Of a DNA stretch of 64,000 bases, positions 36,152 to 44,412 are shown piece after piece (position 1 is the stretch's first letter; the number at the start of each line of letters is the position of its first letter). The DNA comes from Roseibium sp. (GTDB lineage: Bacteria; Pseudomonadota; Alphaproteobacteria; Rhizobiales; Stappiaceae): the NCBI GenBank assembly GCA_017643925.1, contig JAEPML010000021.1, positions 1 through 64,000 of the forward strand, written 5' to 3'. A program made the position numbers and the translations under genes. A model generated the notes under the pieces. It did no database searches. It saw only the letters and a list, made by a program, of their open reading frames with translations, and was not told where the DNA came from.

Positions 36152-36709
36152 ATGGAAAGCAACGCCCTCTTCGAACTGGGGATGGACTTGGAGGCTCGTG
36201 TAGCAGAAGACGCATGTGGCGTTGCCGAGCCAAGAAGCACCACCCAGAAGGAAGAAAACGTTTCGAAAATGGCCTCCGCAGTTTATGCGGACGACCGTCT
36301 GGATCACTTCATTCAGAAGGAAGGGATCCACTGCGCTGGTGCGCATCTGATCATTGATCTTTACGACGCCGAACGGCTCGACGACCTGCACCATGTCGAA
36401 CAGGCATTGCGCACTTGCGTCGACGAGGCCGGCGCCACCCTGCTGCACATTCACCTGCATCCGTTCGAGCCGACAGGCGTATCGGGTGTCGCGGTGCTGG
36501 CGGAAAGTCATATCTCGGTCCATACGTGGCCGGAAGCCGGCTATGCCGCCTTTGACGTTTTCATGTGCGGAGACGCGCAGCCCGAAAAATGCGTCGAAGT
36601 GCTCCGCAAGGCCTTCAATCCGGGCAAGACTGCCGTGTCGGAACTGCTGCGTGGACGCGAGGTCGCCGACCAGCTGTCCAAGCCGCACACGATGGAAGCG
36701 GCCGAATGA
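36152..36709 (+). CDS. speD: S-adenosylmethionine decarboxylase proenzyme
   Basis: A 185-residue class 1B SAM decarboxylase. It makes the aminopropyl donor for spermidine and is made as a proenzyme that cuts itself to form a pyruvoyl group. The cleavage site is Glu118-Ser119 in VAVLAESHISVHTWPEAGY; the following His and Cys (FMCGDA) are the usual processing and catalytic residues. The first 50 residues (NALFELGMDLEA...) extend beyond the minimal enzyme and resemble Rhizobiales homologues. A GGGAGAG site precedes ATG 36152. It overlaps speE by ATGA. Confidence 0.95.
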   Translation: MESNALFELGMDLEARVAEDACGVAEPRSTTQKEENVSKMASAVYADDRLDHFIQKEGIHCAGAHLIIDLYDAERLDDLHHVEQALRTCVDEAGATLLHIHLHPFEPTGVSGVAVLAESHISVHTWPEAGYAAFDVFMCGDAQPEKCVEVLRKAFNPGKTAVSELLRGREVADQLSKPHTMEAAE

Positions 36710-37578
36710 CCGCGGGCCTGAAGTTCAACGAGACGCTCTATCCGGGCGTCGAGGTCAGCTACAGCTGCGACGAGATCCTCTACCAGGAAAAGACAGAGCA
36801 CCAGGATCTGGTGCTCTTCACCAATCCTGTCTTTGGCAAGGTCCTGATGCTGGACGGCGTCACCCAGGTCACCACGAAGGACGAGTTCATCTATCACGAG
36901 ATGATGTCCCACGTACCGATCCTGGCCCATGGGTCTGCCAAAACTGTCCTGATCGTTGGCGGTGGTGACTGCGGCCTTGCAGAAGAAGTCCTGAAGCATC
37001 CGACAGTGGAACGACTCGTCCAGGTCGAGATCGATGCCTCGGTCGTGGATTTCTCCAAGGAGCATTTCGGTGACTTCAACGAGGGTGTTCTCGACGATGC
37101 CCGCTTCGAACTGGTCATCGCTGACGGCATGAAATTCGCGGCGGAAACCGACCGCCGTTTCGACGTGGTGATCGTCGACAGCACGGACCCGCATGGGCCG
37201 GGTGAAGTTCTCTTTTCCGAAGAGTTCTACCGGAATGTCCACCGGATGCTGACCCCGGGTGGTGTTCTGGTGACGCAGAACGGTGTTCCGTTCCTGCAAA
37301 AGGACGAACTCGTCACAAGCATCGAGCGCTTCTCGCGCATCTTCAAGGACGCCGCTGCCTATATTGCCGCCATTCCGACCTATTTTGGCGGACACATGAC
37401 CCTCGGCTGGGCAAGCGACAATCCTGACCTGCGCCGACAGGCCGCTTCGCTTCTGGAAGAACGTTTCAAGGCCGCCGGTTTCGAGACGCAATATTACACA
37501 CCGGATGTGCATGCAGCGGCTTTCGCCCTGCCGAAATTCATTCTGGATGCGGTCGAGGAAGGTCGGGCAAAAGCCTGA
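36706..37578 (+). CDS. speE: Spermidine synthase
   Basis: A 290-residue aminopropyltransferase with the SpeE layout. The N-terminal beta domain (FNETLYPGVEVSYSCDEIL, TTKDEFIYHEMMSHVP) precedes a Rossmann methyltransferase-like fold with VLIVGGGDCGLAEEVLKH, the acidic VEIDASVVDFSK and the catalytic DSTDPHGPGEVLFSEEFY. It transfers an aminopropyl group from decarboxylated SAM to putrescine. Its start overlaps the speD stop, so both enzymes of the route are co-translated. A strong terminator follows 23 bp after the stop. Confidence 0.96.
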   Translation: MTAGLKFNETLYPGVEVSYSCDEILYQEKTEHQDLVLFTNPVFGKVLMLDGVTQVTTKDEFIYHEMMSHVPILAHGSAKTVLIVGGGDCGLAEEVLKHPTVERLVQVEIDASVVDFSKEHFGDFNEGVLDDARFELVIADGMKFAAETDRRFDVVIVDSTDPHGPGEVLFSEEFYRNVHRMLTPGGVLVTQNGVPFLQKDELVTSIERFSRIFKDAAAYIAAIPTYFGGHMTLGWASDNPDLRRQAASLLEERFKAAGFETQYYTPDVHAAAFALPKFILDAVEEGRAKA

Positions 37579-37601
37579 TCCCCGTCCCTGGTGACAAGAA
37601 G

Positions 37602-37627
37602 GGCGGGCTTGTGCCCGCCTTTTTCTT
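37602..37627 (+). terminator. Rho-independent terminator after speE
   Basis: A 7-bp stem GGCGGGC/GCCCGCC (37602-37608, 37613-37619) with a TTGT loop is followed directly by TTTTTCTTTT. It ends the speDE operon and abuts the stop of the convergent oxidase gene, so it may work in both directions. Confidence 0.92.
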
Positions 37628-38725
37628 TTAGTCCCGCGCCTCTAACCAGACACGCGTGTTTTCCAGGTCTCCGGTTACGACACCTTCGGCGAGTTTCTGT
37701 CCGACGACCGCTCCGAACTTGTACCCATGCCCGGAACAGGCCGAGACGATGGTTGCCTTGCCCTCGGTCCTGGCAAAGAAATGCTCGTCCGAAGTGAACG
37801 TGTAGGCGCAGGTGACAACATCATCGACGCGGTATTCTTCGATCCGCCCAAAAGGTGGCGAGAAATAGTCTCGCAGCTGCTCGCCTTCTCCGGGTTTCGC
37901 CGCCCGGTCCTGGTTCGGTGCGGCTTTGTATCTGTGTGTGCCCGCACCGAACTTCAGGCCGGTTCCGGCGACAGGCGGCAGCACATAGCCATCGATTTTT
38001 CCACCTGGATCCAGAATGGTCGGGGCATGCTCCCAGGCGGATTGCAGATCCACAGGCGGTGTCAGGTAAACAACCGCAGTTCGGTATGTCGTCAGGCTGA
38101 TATCCAGTTTCGGAAACAGACCGAGCGTCCAGGCACCGGCCGTGACCACCACATGATCGGCGTTGAGCTCGGCTCCGTCCATGAGGGTAACGGACCCGAC
38201 GGCCGCATCGACTTTCGAAACAGCCGTGTTCGCCCGAACATCCGCTCCGTTCGCGACCAGCCAGTCGCGCAGACCCGCCGCGATTTTCTGGCACAGAAGG
38301 ACGCCGCCTTCGGCGCTCACACCGCCATAACGAATGGTCGCCGGGTCCACGAACGGAAATCGCTCGGCAACGTCAGCGGGCGACAGGTCTTCGATCGGGT
38401 AGCCGCCCTCGACCAGCCCGTTGCGATAGATTTCACCGCCATCCCCCGGCTCCTGTGACAAGAGCATGAAGCCCGTGTCCACCAGGTGTTTCTGGCCAAG
38501 GTCCGACCACATCTCGTCCCACGCGGCATAGGCATCACCGATGCGGCGTTGATAGCCGCCCTGACCACCATAGGCACGGCGGATGATGCGGTGCTGATCA
38601 CCAGAGGCCGACAGCGGATTGGGAATTGCCCCCTGCTCGAGCAGCGTGACGGCAACGCCGCGCCTGGTCAGCGCCCAGGCGGTGGAAAGGCCGGAAATCC
38701 CGGCACCGACGACAATGACAGACAT
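37628..38725 (-). CDS. FAD-dependent amine oxidase, monomeric sarcosine oxidase-like
   Basis: A 365-residue DAO-family flavoprotein. The FAD-binding VIVVGAGISGLSTAWAL is at the N-terminus, and the SASGDQHRIIRRAYGG region with ACSGHGYKFGAVVG near the end matches monomeric sarcosine oxidase and N-methyltryptophan oxidase relatives. It should oxidise a secondary amine or amino acid, releasing hydrogen peroxide. It converges on speDE; no functional link is visible. The exact substrate is unknown. Confidence 0.88.
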   Translation of the reverse strand: MSVIVVGAGISGLSTAWALTRRGVAVTLLEQGAIPNPLSASGDQHRIIRRAYGGQGGYQRRIGDAYAAWDEMWSDLGQKHLVDTGFMLLSQEPGDGGEIYRNGLVEGGYPIEDLSPADVAERFPFVDPATIRYGGVSAEGGVLLCQKIAAGLRDWLVANGADVRANTAVSKVDAAVGSVTLMDGAELNADHVVVTAGAWTLGLFPKLDISLTTYRTAVVYLTPPVDLQSAWEHAPTILDPGGKIDGYVLPPVAGTGLKFGAGTHRYKAAPNQDRAAKPGEGEQLRDYFSPPFGRIEEYRVDDVVTCAYTFTSDEHFFARTEGKATIVSACSGHGYKFGAVVGQKLAEGVVTGDLENTRVWLEARD

Positions 38726-38880
38726 TGAAAACTTCCTGACAAGACGGCTGCCAGATTAGTCTCTTTGGATTGCCATACAAGTGGCTTTCTGTCGCCAATC
38801 ACACATGCCGGGCATGCGGATGTGCAGATCCGGTTCGTCGGTTGCCGGCGATGTACAGGACACCGCCAGCTTGCCGCTGG

Positions 38881-39729
38881 TCACGCGGCCTCGGCGACCT
38901 GGATTTGCACCCGCCGGATCGTGACTTCAGCCCGTTCGAGGCTGCCCTCGGGAGTGATCCAGGCCGGTTCAGCCATGAGTTTTTCGCAGTCAATGCCAAC
39001 GGCTGGAAATGTCAGCCCCATGGAATGAGCCACGGCAACCCGGTCGCCCGGTTTCGGATTGAGACCGCAGCAGATGTCGCGGGTGCCCATTTTCAGATGG
39101 TGGGCAATGTCCCACTCAAGCACCACGCCATTGTGGCGCGTGACCACCCAGCAATGCATGTCGCTGCAGCAGCCCTGCTTTTCTTCAGGAAAGAAATAGC
39201 CGGTGATGTAACCCGCCTCGAAGCCTGCGGCCCTGAGCGAAGCAATCAGGTAGGTATTGATGTCGACGCAGGAGCCTTCCGTCAGGCCGCAGGCCAGATA
39301 GGGAATTTCCTCACAGCCATCATTGAACCTGACTTCCGGATGGGCATACCGGAACCTTCCTGCCGCCGCGTTGACCAGAGCCTGAATGGCGGCATGGCCG
39401 TCCTTTTGAGTTTCAGCCGTCCGGACCGCGTCTTCTACTAGGTCCTGTGCAGCCCGGGTGAACCGGTTCTCATTCGGGGTAAAAACCGCGTCGGGATATC
39501 CCGGCCCGCCCGCCTCGAATTCGTACCGGACCTCGAGTTCCGCACCAACCTCCGGCGTCACCAGAGCCGCCATCTGACCGGTAGACGTTTCGCCTATCAG
39601 GGAGTGCATGCCACCGAAGATCTCGAAGCGGATTGGGGTTTCGTGTGGTGTCGACAGACCAACCGGAACGAGAAGCTTGCGCGTGGCGTCCTCATGGGAC
39701 GCCACTTTTACAGAAACATGGGTTTTCAT
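38881..39729 (-). CDS. Transglutaminase-like protein
   Basis: A 282-residue cytoplasmic protein with a transglutaminase-like (cysteine protease fold) domain. The triad is visible as Cys154 (LTEGSCVDINTYL), His192 (SDMHCWVVT) and Asp207 (LEWDIAHHL). A beta-rich N-terminal domain (residues 1-90) precedes it. Family members are proteases or amidases more often than cross-linkers. No signal peptide is seen. It lies 10 bp downstream of the ArsP-like permease and may belong to that operon. Substrate unknown. Confidence 0.85.
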   Translation of the reverse strand: MKTHVSVKVASHEDATRKLLVPVGLSTPHETPIRFEIFGGMHSLIGETSTGQMAALVTPEVGAELEVRYEFEAGGPGYPDAVFTPNENRFTRAAQDLVEDAVRTAETQKDGHAAIQALVNAAAGRFRYAHPEVRFNDGCEEIPYLACGLTEGSCVDINTYLIASLRAAGFEAGYITGYFFPEEKQGCCSDMHCWVVTRHNGVVLEWDIAHHLKMGTRDICCGLNPKPGDRVAVAHSMGLTFPAVGIDCEKLMAEPAWITPEGSLERAEVTIRRVQIQVAEAA

Positions 39730-39739
39730 CTCTGCGCTC

Positions 39740-40831
39740 CTAAACGACCATCTGGAAGATCAGGCCGGAGAGGACCGCACCGACAAAACCGAGACCCAGG
39801 TAAGTTGCAAACACCTGTGGTTTGACGAGTGACCAGACCGCAGCCATGGCCGGGATCGAGCTGACAGAACCTGCAATCATGAAGGCCATTGCTGCGCCGA
39901 TGCTCATGCCCTGGTCCATCAGACCGGCCAGCAGGGGCGGTGCCACATAACTGTTGAGATAGGCAGGCATCCCGACCAGGGCCGAAATCACGATCGAGCC
40001 GAGACCATTGCCACCGACAACACCGGCGATGAGATCAGCCGGAACATAGGTCACGAGCGCGGCTTCCAGAACATAGGCAAGTGCCAGCCATTTGATCAGA
40101 AAGGCTGCATTTGCCTTCAATTCGGTGACGAACCTGTCCGACCGCTCGCTTTCCTGCCAGAATTTCCAGACCGGTTTGCCTGTCTTGGGAGAGGAACCGC
40201 AGCCGCAGCCGCTGGCTGCCGACCCGATCTTGACCGGGTTGGAGAAAAGGCCCGCACGCATGGCCATGGCCACCAGCGCTCCGCCGAACAGACCGAGGGT
40301 GACCGCAAAAACGGCCTTGCCAATGGCGAATTCCCAGCCAAGCGCACCGGCCGTGATCAGCAACGTCGGTGGATCGATCAGGGGGGAAGACAACCAGAAT
40401 GCCATGATGGCGGAAAGCGGTGCACCGACCGCCAGAAGGCCGGCAATGAACGGGATCACCTCGCAGGAACAGAAAGGGGCAAGCCCGCCGAACAGCGCCG
40501 CCAGAACAATCGCCTGGGTTTCGCGGCCTTCAAAGGCCTTGCCGACATAAGCCTCGGCACCGGAGGCCTTGAGCCAGGCAATAAGAGCAACGGCGAATGC
40601 GATATAGGGAAGCGTGCCGCCGAACGCGGTGACCGCAAAGGTGACGAAGCCGGCGAACTGGGGTTGATCGAGCAACAGGACAAGAAGCGGCCCGGCGATC
40701 ACGATCGTCCAGGTCGAAAAGATGTATTGCCGTCCCGGCAGGTTTTTCCAGGACCATTTCGGCTCAGGCTTTGCACAGCAGCTTGATGCTTCACCGCCCG
40801 CTGTTTCAAGATTTTCAACCGTGTCAGTCAT
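39740..40831 (-). CDS. ArsP/YraQ-type metal or organoarsenical permease
   Basis: A 363-residue permease with about eight to ten hydrophobic segments. The ArsP/SO_0444-type signature GLAPFCSCEVIPFIAGLL contains the paired cysteines thought to bind thiophilic metals or trivalent organoarsenicals. A cysteine-rich loop (SAASGCGCGSS) lies mid-protein. It overlaps the arsR gene by 8 bp and is expected to be induced with it. ATG 40831 has AGGA upstream; ATG 40837 is an alternative. Export of a metal or arsenical is likely, with the exact substrate unknown. Confidence 0.85.
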   Translation of the reverse strand: MTDTVENLETAGGEASSCCAKPEPKWSWKNLPGRQYIFSTWTIVIAGPLLVLLLDQPQFAGFVTFAVTAFGGTLPYIAFAVALIAWLKASGAEAYVGKAFEGRETQAIVLAALFGGLAPFCSCEVIPFIAGLLAVGAPLSAIMAFWLSSPLIDPPTLLITAGALGWEFAIGKAVFAVTLGLFGGALVAMAMRAGLFSNPVKIGSAASGCGCGSSPKTGKPVWKFWQESERSDRFVTELKANAAFLIKWLALAYVLEAALVTYVPADLIAGVVGGNGLGSIVISALVGMPAYLNSYVAPPLLAGLMDQGMSIGAAMAFMIAGSVSSIPAMAAVWSLVKPQVFATYLGLGFVGAVLSGLIFQMVV

Positions 40832-41159
40832 CCGCATTTTCCTTCTTGAGAAACGGCGCGAAAGGTCCGCTCTCATCCACACAGCATTCTTTCAGGATGT
40901 AGCCCGCCAGGTTTTCCAGGTGATTGAAAGCCGCACGGTTGATCACCGAACGGCCATCCTTTTCCTGGGTCACCAGCGATGCTGAGGACAGAAACTTCAG
41001 ATGATGCGCCAGGGTCGAAGCCGCCATGCCGGTCCGGGATTGAATATCCCCGACCGTCAGGCCGGCATGCCCGGCTTTGACCAGCGTCAACACGACCTGC
41101 AACCTGGCTTCCGAGCCAAGTGCAGCAAATCCCTGAGCAGCTTCTTCCAGATCCATCAT
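40824..41159 (-). CDS. arsR: ArsR-family metal-responsive repressor
   Basis: A 111-residue ArsR/SmtB winged-helix repressor: FAALGSEARLQVVLTLVKAG, then the recognition helix MAASTLAHHLKFLSSASLV. The adjacent cysteines near the end (LKECCVDE) are a plausible metal or arsenical sensor. It is first in the operon with the ArsP-like permease. Two adjacent ATGs (41159 and 41156) follow GAGG; the second has better spacing. The operator at 41171-41194 sits directly upstream. Confidence 0.92.
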   Translation of the reverse strand: MMDLEEAAQGFAALGSEARLQVVLTLVKAGHAGLTVGDIQSRTGMAASTLAHHLKFLSSASLVTQEKDGRSVINRAAFNHLENLAGYILKECCVDESGPFAPFLKKENADD

Positions 41160-41170
41160 TGCCTCATTCA

Positions 41171-41194
41171 ATATAACTATATTTCTAGTTATAT
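41171..41194. promoter_or_regulatory. ArsR operator
   Basis: ATATAACT (41171-41178) and AGTTATAT (41187-41194) form a perfect 8-bp inverted repeat with an 8-bp spacer, in an AT-rich context 11 bp upstream of the arsR start. Position and form fit an ArsR autorepression site. Confidence 0.75.
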
Positions 41195-41236
41195 AGTTTA
41201 TTAGGCATTGTCAATGGTCCAGAAAAAGCTGTTCAA

Positions 41237-41257
41237 GGAGCCGGTCTGTGCGGCTCC
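41237..41257 (-). terminator. Hairpin between arsR promoter and SDR operon end
   Basis: GGAGCCG (41237-41243) pairs with CGGCTCC (41251-41257) around a 7-nt loop, 23 bp after the SDR stop. The plus strand continues with TCTTTT, while the minus strand has a T-run only after nine more bases, so it may act in both directions. Confidence 0.6.
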
Positions 41258-41279
41258 TCTTTTGCTGGAGTGAGATTAG

Positions 41280-42086
41280 TTAGCTATATTTCAATAACAT
41301 ACCGTCGATGGCATCCATCAGCTGAGAGACCTTCTGGTCGTTCAGCCCATCGGGGTGTGGATCTGAAAAATGTCCACTGTCATTGTCGAAATAGCGACCA
41401 GAGGCCTGACTGAAGTCTTCGGACAGGGAAGCCCGGATCAGGATATCCGCCCCAATTCCCAGATCGCTTCCGGCGACACCGAAACCTTCCTTGACCATCT
41501 TGCTGGCGAGCAGCGATCCCGGATTGACGGCGATGATTGCAGGACCCTGTGGTCCAAGCTCGGAAGCTGTCTGGCGGGTCCACATGGTCAATGCCAGCTT
41601 GCTCTGTGCATAGGCATCCATGGCACTCAGTCGCTTGCGCCCCTCCAGTGCCTGCAACTCGACCGGCGCCTGGGCGGCAGATGACAGGTTGACGACCCGG
41701 CCGTCCGACGACATCACGGACAGGAGCCCGCGGGTCAGCAGACAGGGGGCGAGCAGATTGACCACGAAACGGATATCAAGACCGTCCTCGGTGACTTCAT
41801 TCGGGGTCCTCAGGATACCTGCATTGTTGATCAGCACATCAAGCTCGGAAACGCTGGACGTTACCTCCCGGACCAGGCGCGCAACCTCTTCGAGCCTTGA
41901 AAAATCCGCGCGAAATGTCAGGACATCGCCCGATCCCGGAATGTCGAGAATTCCGGCCTTTGCTGCTTCCAGCTTCGCCTCGTTGCGACCATGAAGCAGC
42001 AGCGTGTGGCCATCGGACCGCAGTTTTCGGGCCGTGACCAGACCAATACCGTCGGTCGCACCGGTGATGAGTATGGTTTTGGACAT
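41280..42086 (-). CDS. Short-chain dehydrogenase/reductase
   Basis: A 268-residue classical SDR. It shows the cofactor motif ITGATDGIGLVTARKL, a loop with arginine (LLHGRNEAKL) suggesting NADPH, the NNAG motif (LINNAGIL), and catalytic Ser (NLSSAAQAP), Tyr and Lys (YAQSK). ATG at 42086 has GAGGA at good spacing. It follows the LLM-class monooxygenase by 10 bp in a leftward operon with a CmcJ-like oxidoreductase and a DUF1330 protein. Substrate unknown. Confidence 0.92.
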   Translation of the reverse strand: MSKTILITGATDGIGLVTARKLRSDGHTLLLHGRNEAKLEAAKAGILDIPGSGDVLTFRADFSRLEEVARLVREVTSSVSELDVLINNAGILRTPNEVTEDGLDIRFVVNLLAPCLLTRGLLSVMSSDGRVVNLSSAAQAPVELQALEGRKRLSAMDAYAQSKLALTMWTRQTASELGPQGPAIIAVNPGSLLASKMVKEGFGVAGSDLGIGADILIRASLSEDFSQASGRYFDNDSGHFSDPHPDGLNDQKVSQLMDAIDGMLLKYS

Positions 42087-42096
42087 GTTCATTTCC

Positions 42097-43065
42097 TCAA
42101 GAATGGAACTCCGGCAGCAGGTCATCACCCAGCCGGTTCAAGGTGTCTTCGATATCCGCTTCGTTGAAGCGGAGGTTCAGGGCGACGTGATTGATGCCTA
42201 TGGTCCGAAGCCCGTTGAGATAGGATTTGAGGTACCGAACCCCGAGCCGCATACCAAGGTGGATCGGCCGCGGCGGGGCGCCGGGGTCGGGAGCGAGGTC
42301 AACATAAAGAGGTTGCAGCACGGGCTTGTCGGGCTGCCCCATCTCCGCCAACCGGTCTCGCCACTCGGAAATGACCCGTTGCTGAGCTGGAAGCTCACGA
42401 GGATAGGTCATCCAGCCGTCCGCATGTTCTGCCGTCCAGTCGGGATGTTGCCGACTGCCTCCGGTCACCAGGAGCGGCAACCGCCCACCGGTCGTCTTGG
42501 GCAACATGTCCATGCCGAAGGACGGCGACCCGTAGCAACTGGAAAAGGAGGCCCCTGTCTCGGCCATCTTGCGGATATAGCCAAAACTCTCGCGAAACCT
42601 TTCCCCCCTTGCCTCAAACGGCTGATTCATGGCGGGGAACTCCTCCGGCCGGTCACCTGACGCAACCCCCAGAATGAGACGGCCACCTGACAACTGGTCA
42701 ACGCTGGCAGCAGCCTTGGCCACATGCGCCGGATGGCGCAAAGGCAAGACGATACTGGCAACGCCCAGCGCAATGCTCCGGGTTCCGGCGGCCAGGAAGC
42801 CGAGATAGACAAAGGGATCAAAGATCTGACCCGCGTCGCCAAAGGACGGCACATTGAAGGGCACGTCACGCAGCCAGACAGCCGAAAACCCGAGCCGTTC
42901 TGCCAATTGAACCCGTTCCAGGTGCTGTTTCGTCTCCGGCACCGGCGATCTGGAGTAGGACTCAAGCGGCACGACCAGACCAATGCTCAGGCGGTTCTTC
43001 CTGAAGACGGAGTTGAAACCGGAATTGCTCGGTTCAAAGTCCTGATTTTCGACACGCGTAAGCAT
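42097..43065 (-). CDS. LLM-class flavin-dependent oxidoreductase
   Basis: A 322-residue luciferase-like monooxygenase-family protein. Visible are IGLVVPLESYSR at the N-terminus, GFSAVWLRDVPF, IALGVASIVLPLRHPAHVAKAAASVDQLSGGR and LGVASGDRPEEF, all typical of the flavin-binding TIM barrel. It probably oxidises a substrate with reduced FMN supplied by another enzyme, or acts as a reductase. AGGAGG precedes its start. It is in an operon with an SDR and a CmcJ-like oxidoreductase. Confidence 0.9.
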   Translation of the reverse strand: MLTRVENQDFEPSNSGFNSVFRKNRLSIGLVVPLESYSRSPVPETKQHLERVQLAERLGFSAVWLRDVPFNVPSFGDAGQIFDPFVYLGFLAAGTRSIALGVASIVLPLRHPAHVAKAAASVDQLSGGRLILGVASGDRPEEFPAMNQPFEARGERFRESFGYIRKMAETGASFSSCYGSPSFGMDMLPKTTGGRLPLLVTGGSRQHPDWTAEHADGWMTYPRELPAQQRVISEWRDRLAEMGQPDKPVLQPLYVDLAPDPGAPPRPIHLGMRLGVRYLKSYLNGLRTIGINHVALNLRFNEADIEDTLNRLGDDLLPEFHS

Positions 43066-43104
43066 GCCAGGCCTCCTTTTCGAGAAGCAAAACCTGCGTT
43101 TTGC

Positions 43105-43884
43105 TCAGTATCTGACGAGTGTCCGGCTCTCGATGCTCATCCGGGGGTGTTCGGTGTCCGGCGTTTCCACAAGATCAATCGCGCTATGCGCGATCGAAGC
43201 CAGTCCCTTGTTGTCGTAAATATTGAACACCGCGATTTCCTCCGGCGTCATTCCGGAGAGGTAGATCCATTCATGGTCTTGTCCGTGAACCAGCCCCATG
43301 ATCTGACCGGTCCGGTCCGGATAAATCAGGTCCAGCATTATCCAGTCATCGTGACGGACGGTCTGTGACCGGATAAACCCGAGTGGCGCGCTGGCGATAG
43401 GGTGCCGGACCGGTCGCCAGATATTGATAAATCCGAAGTGCCCCTCCTCCCACTCTGCGGCCCTTTCCTGGCCCAGAAGGTCCTTGAGGCGTTGGTGCGC
43501 ACCGGCTTCACTGTAGTCGCTATGAACATTGCGCGCCGGTTTGCGACCGGATTTTGGATCATCGATCCGGACGGTATGATCGAAAATGACCACATCGCGA
43601 GCCCCTACTTCGCTTTTCAGCAGCTCCGTCAGCTCGCAATCATACGCCCCTTTCCAGTCCCCACTGTCGTCAAATTCGACAACGCGGGACGGTTTGCGCA
43701 AAAACGCAAGGCCGTCCGTCTCAAAGCGCAGCGTGTTTTCAAGTCCGCGCATGTCCGAAACGGAAACCGTGGCGCGATCCTGAACCGGTGACACGAGTTT
43801 CCCTGCGACCCCGCCCGCGTCGATGATATAGGCCTGCTGCTCAGGCCGCTTCACATGGTAGTTCACTTGGGCTGTTACCGACAT
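43105..43884 (-). CDS. CmcJ/NvfI-like oxidoreductase
   Basis: A 259-residue protein resembling the CmcJ/NvfI family, non-heme iron/2-oxoglutarate-like enzymes from cephamycin and fungal meroterpenoid pathways. Marks are the HxD motif in ARNVHSDYSEAGAHQR, INIWRPV, the DWIMLDLIYPDRTG stretch, and FNIYDNKGLASIAHSAIDLVETP with a later histidine. In bacteria such genes are widespread outside known biosynthetic clusters, so no product is assigned. It lies between the LLM-class and DUF1330 genes in the LysR-divergent operon. Confidence 0.8.
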   Translation of the reverse strand: MSVTAQVNYHVKRPEQQAYIIDAGGVAGKLVSPVQDRATVSVSDMRGLENTLRFETDGLAFLRKPSRVVEFDDSGDWKGAYDCELTELLKSEVGARDVVIFDHTVRIDDPKSGRKPARNVHSDYSEAGAHQRLKDLLGQERAAEWEEGHFGFINIWRPVRHPIASAPLGFIRSQTVRHDDWIMLDLIYPDRTGQIMGLVHGQDHEWIYLSGMTPEEIAVFNIYDNKGLASIAHSAIDLVETPDTEHPRMSIESRTLVRY

Positions 43885-43954
43885 GGCCTATCCAGTCATT
43901 CTTCCAAAGAAAATCGCCAGGCAGGTGGGCTCTGCCACCCGCATACCGGAACCG

Positions 43955-44257
43955 TCAGGCAAGGTCGTCCTTGCCCTCGATCAGGAAATGGAAACTTTTC
44001 GAACCGGCTGTCCGTGCCTCCAGGTGCGGGGCATATTCAGCATCGTTCATGAAGTTGATCGCGGCGTCCCTGGAAGGCCATTCGATCACGATGCGCAACG
44101 CTGAAGCCTGCTCTGCGCCCTCTACCTGCTCGTGTGTTGCAGTGCGCGCCAGGTATTTGCCGCCATATTGCGCCACCAGCTTGTTTGCCGGGCCGATATA
44201 GTCCGGGATCCAGTTCTCGGAAGTCGGCGTTACCGCGAGTACGGAATAATAGGTCAT
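43955..44257 (-). CDS. DUF1330 protein
   Basis: A 100-residue ferredoxin-fold protein of the DUF1330 family. The pattern YSVLAVTPTS...NKLVAQYGGKYLAR, then IVIEWPSRDAAINFMNDAEYAPH, is typical. The function is unknown. It is the first gene of the leftward redox operon that faces the LysR gene at 44413. Confidence 0.9.
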   Translation of the reverse strand: MTYYSVLAVTPTSENWIPDYIGPANKLVAQYGGKYLARTATHEQVEGAEQASALRIVIEWPSRDAAINFMNDAEYAPHLEARTAGSKSFHFLIEGKDDLA

Positions 44258-44376
44258 TGAGTGTCATCCTGTCTGCGGCCCGTGGTGCTGACACGCATGG
44301 GCAACTGTCTGAATTCATCGTCTCTCCCGGAGACAGGACAACAGATAAATTTCCTGATAAAGAATATAAACCACTC

Positions 44377-44390
44377 AAGTAAGAGTACTT
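44377..44390. promoter_or_regulatory. Candidate LysR operator
   Basis: AAGTA-agag-TACTT is a 5-bp inverted repeat lying 22 bp before the LysR start, in the divergent promoter region shared with the DUF1330 operon. It is short, so this is a positional suggestion only. Confidence 0.35.
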
Positions 44391-44412
44391 AATTCGGTTT
44401 TTGGATATAATA

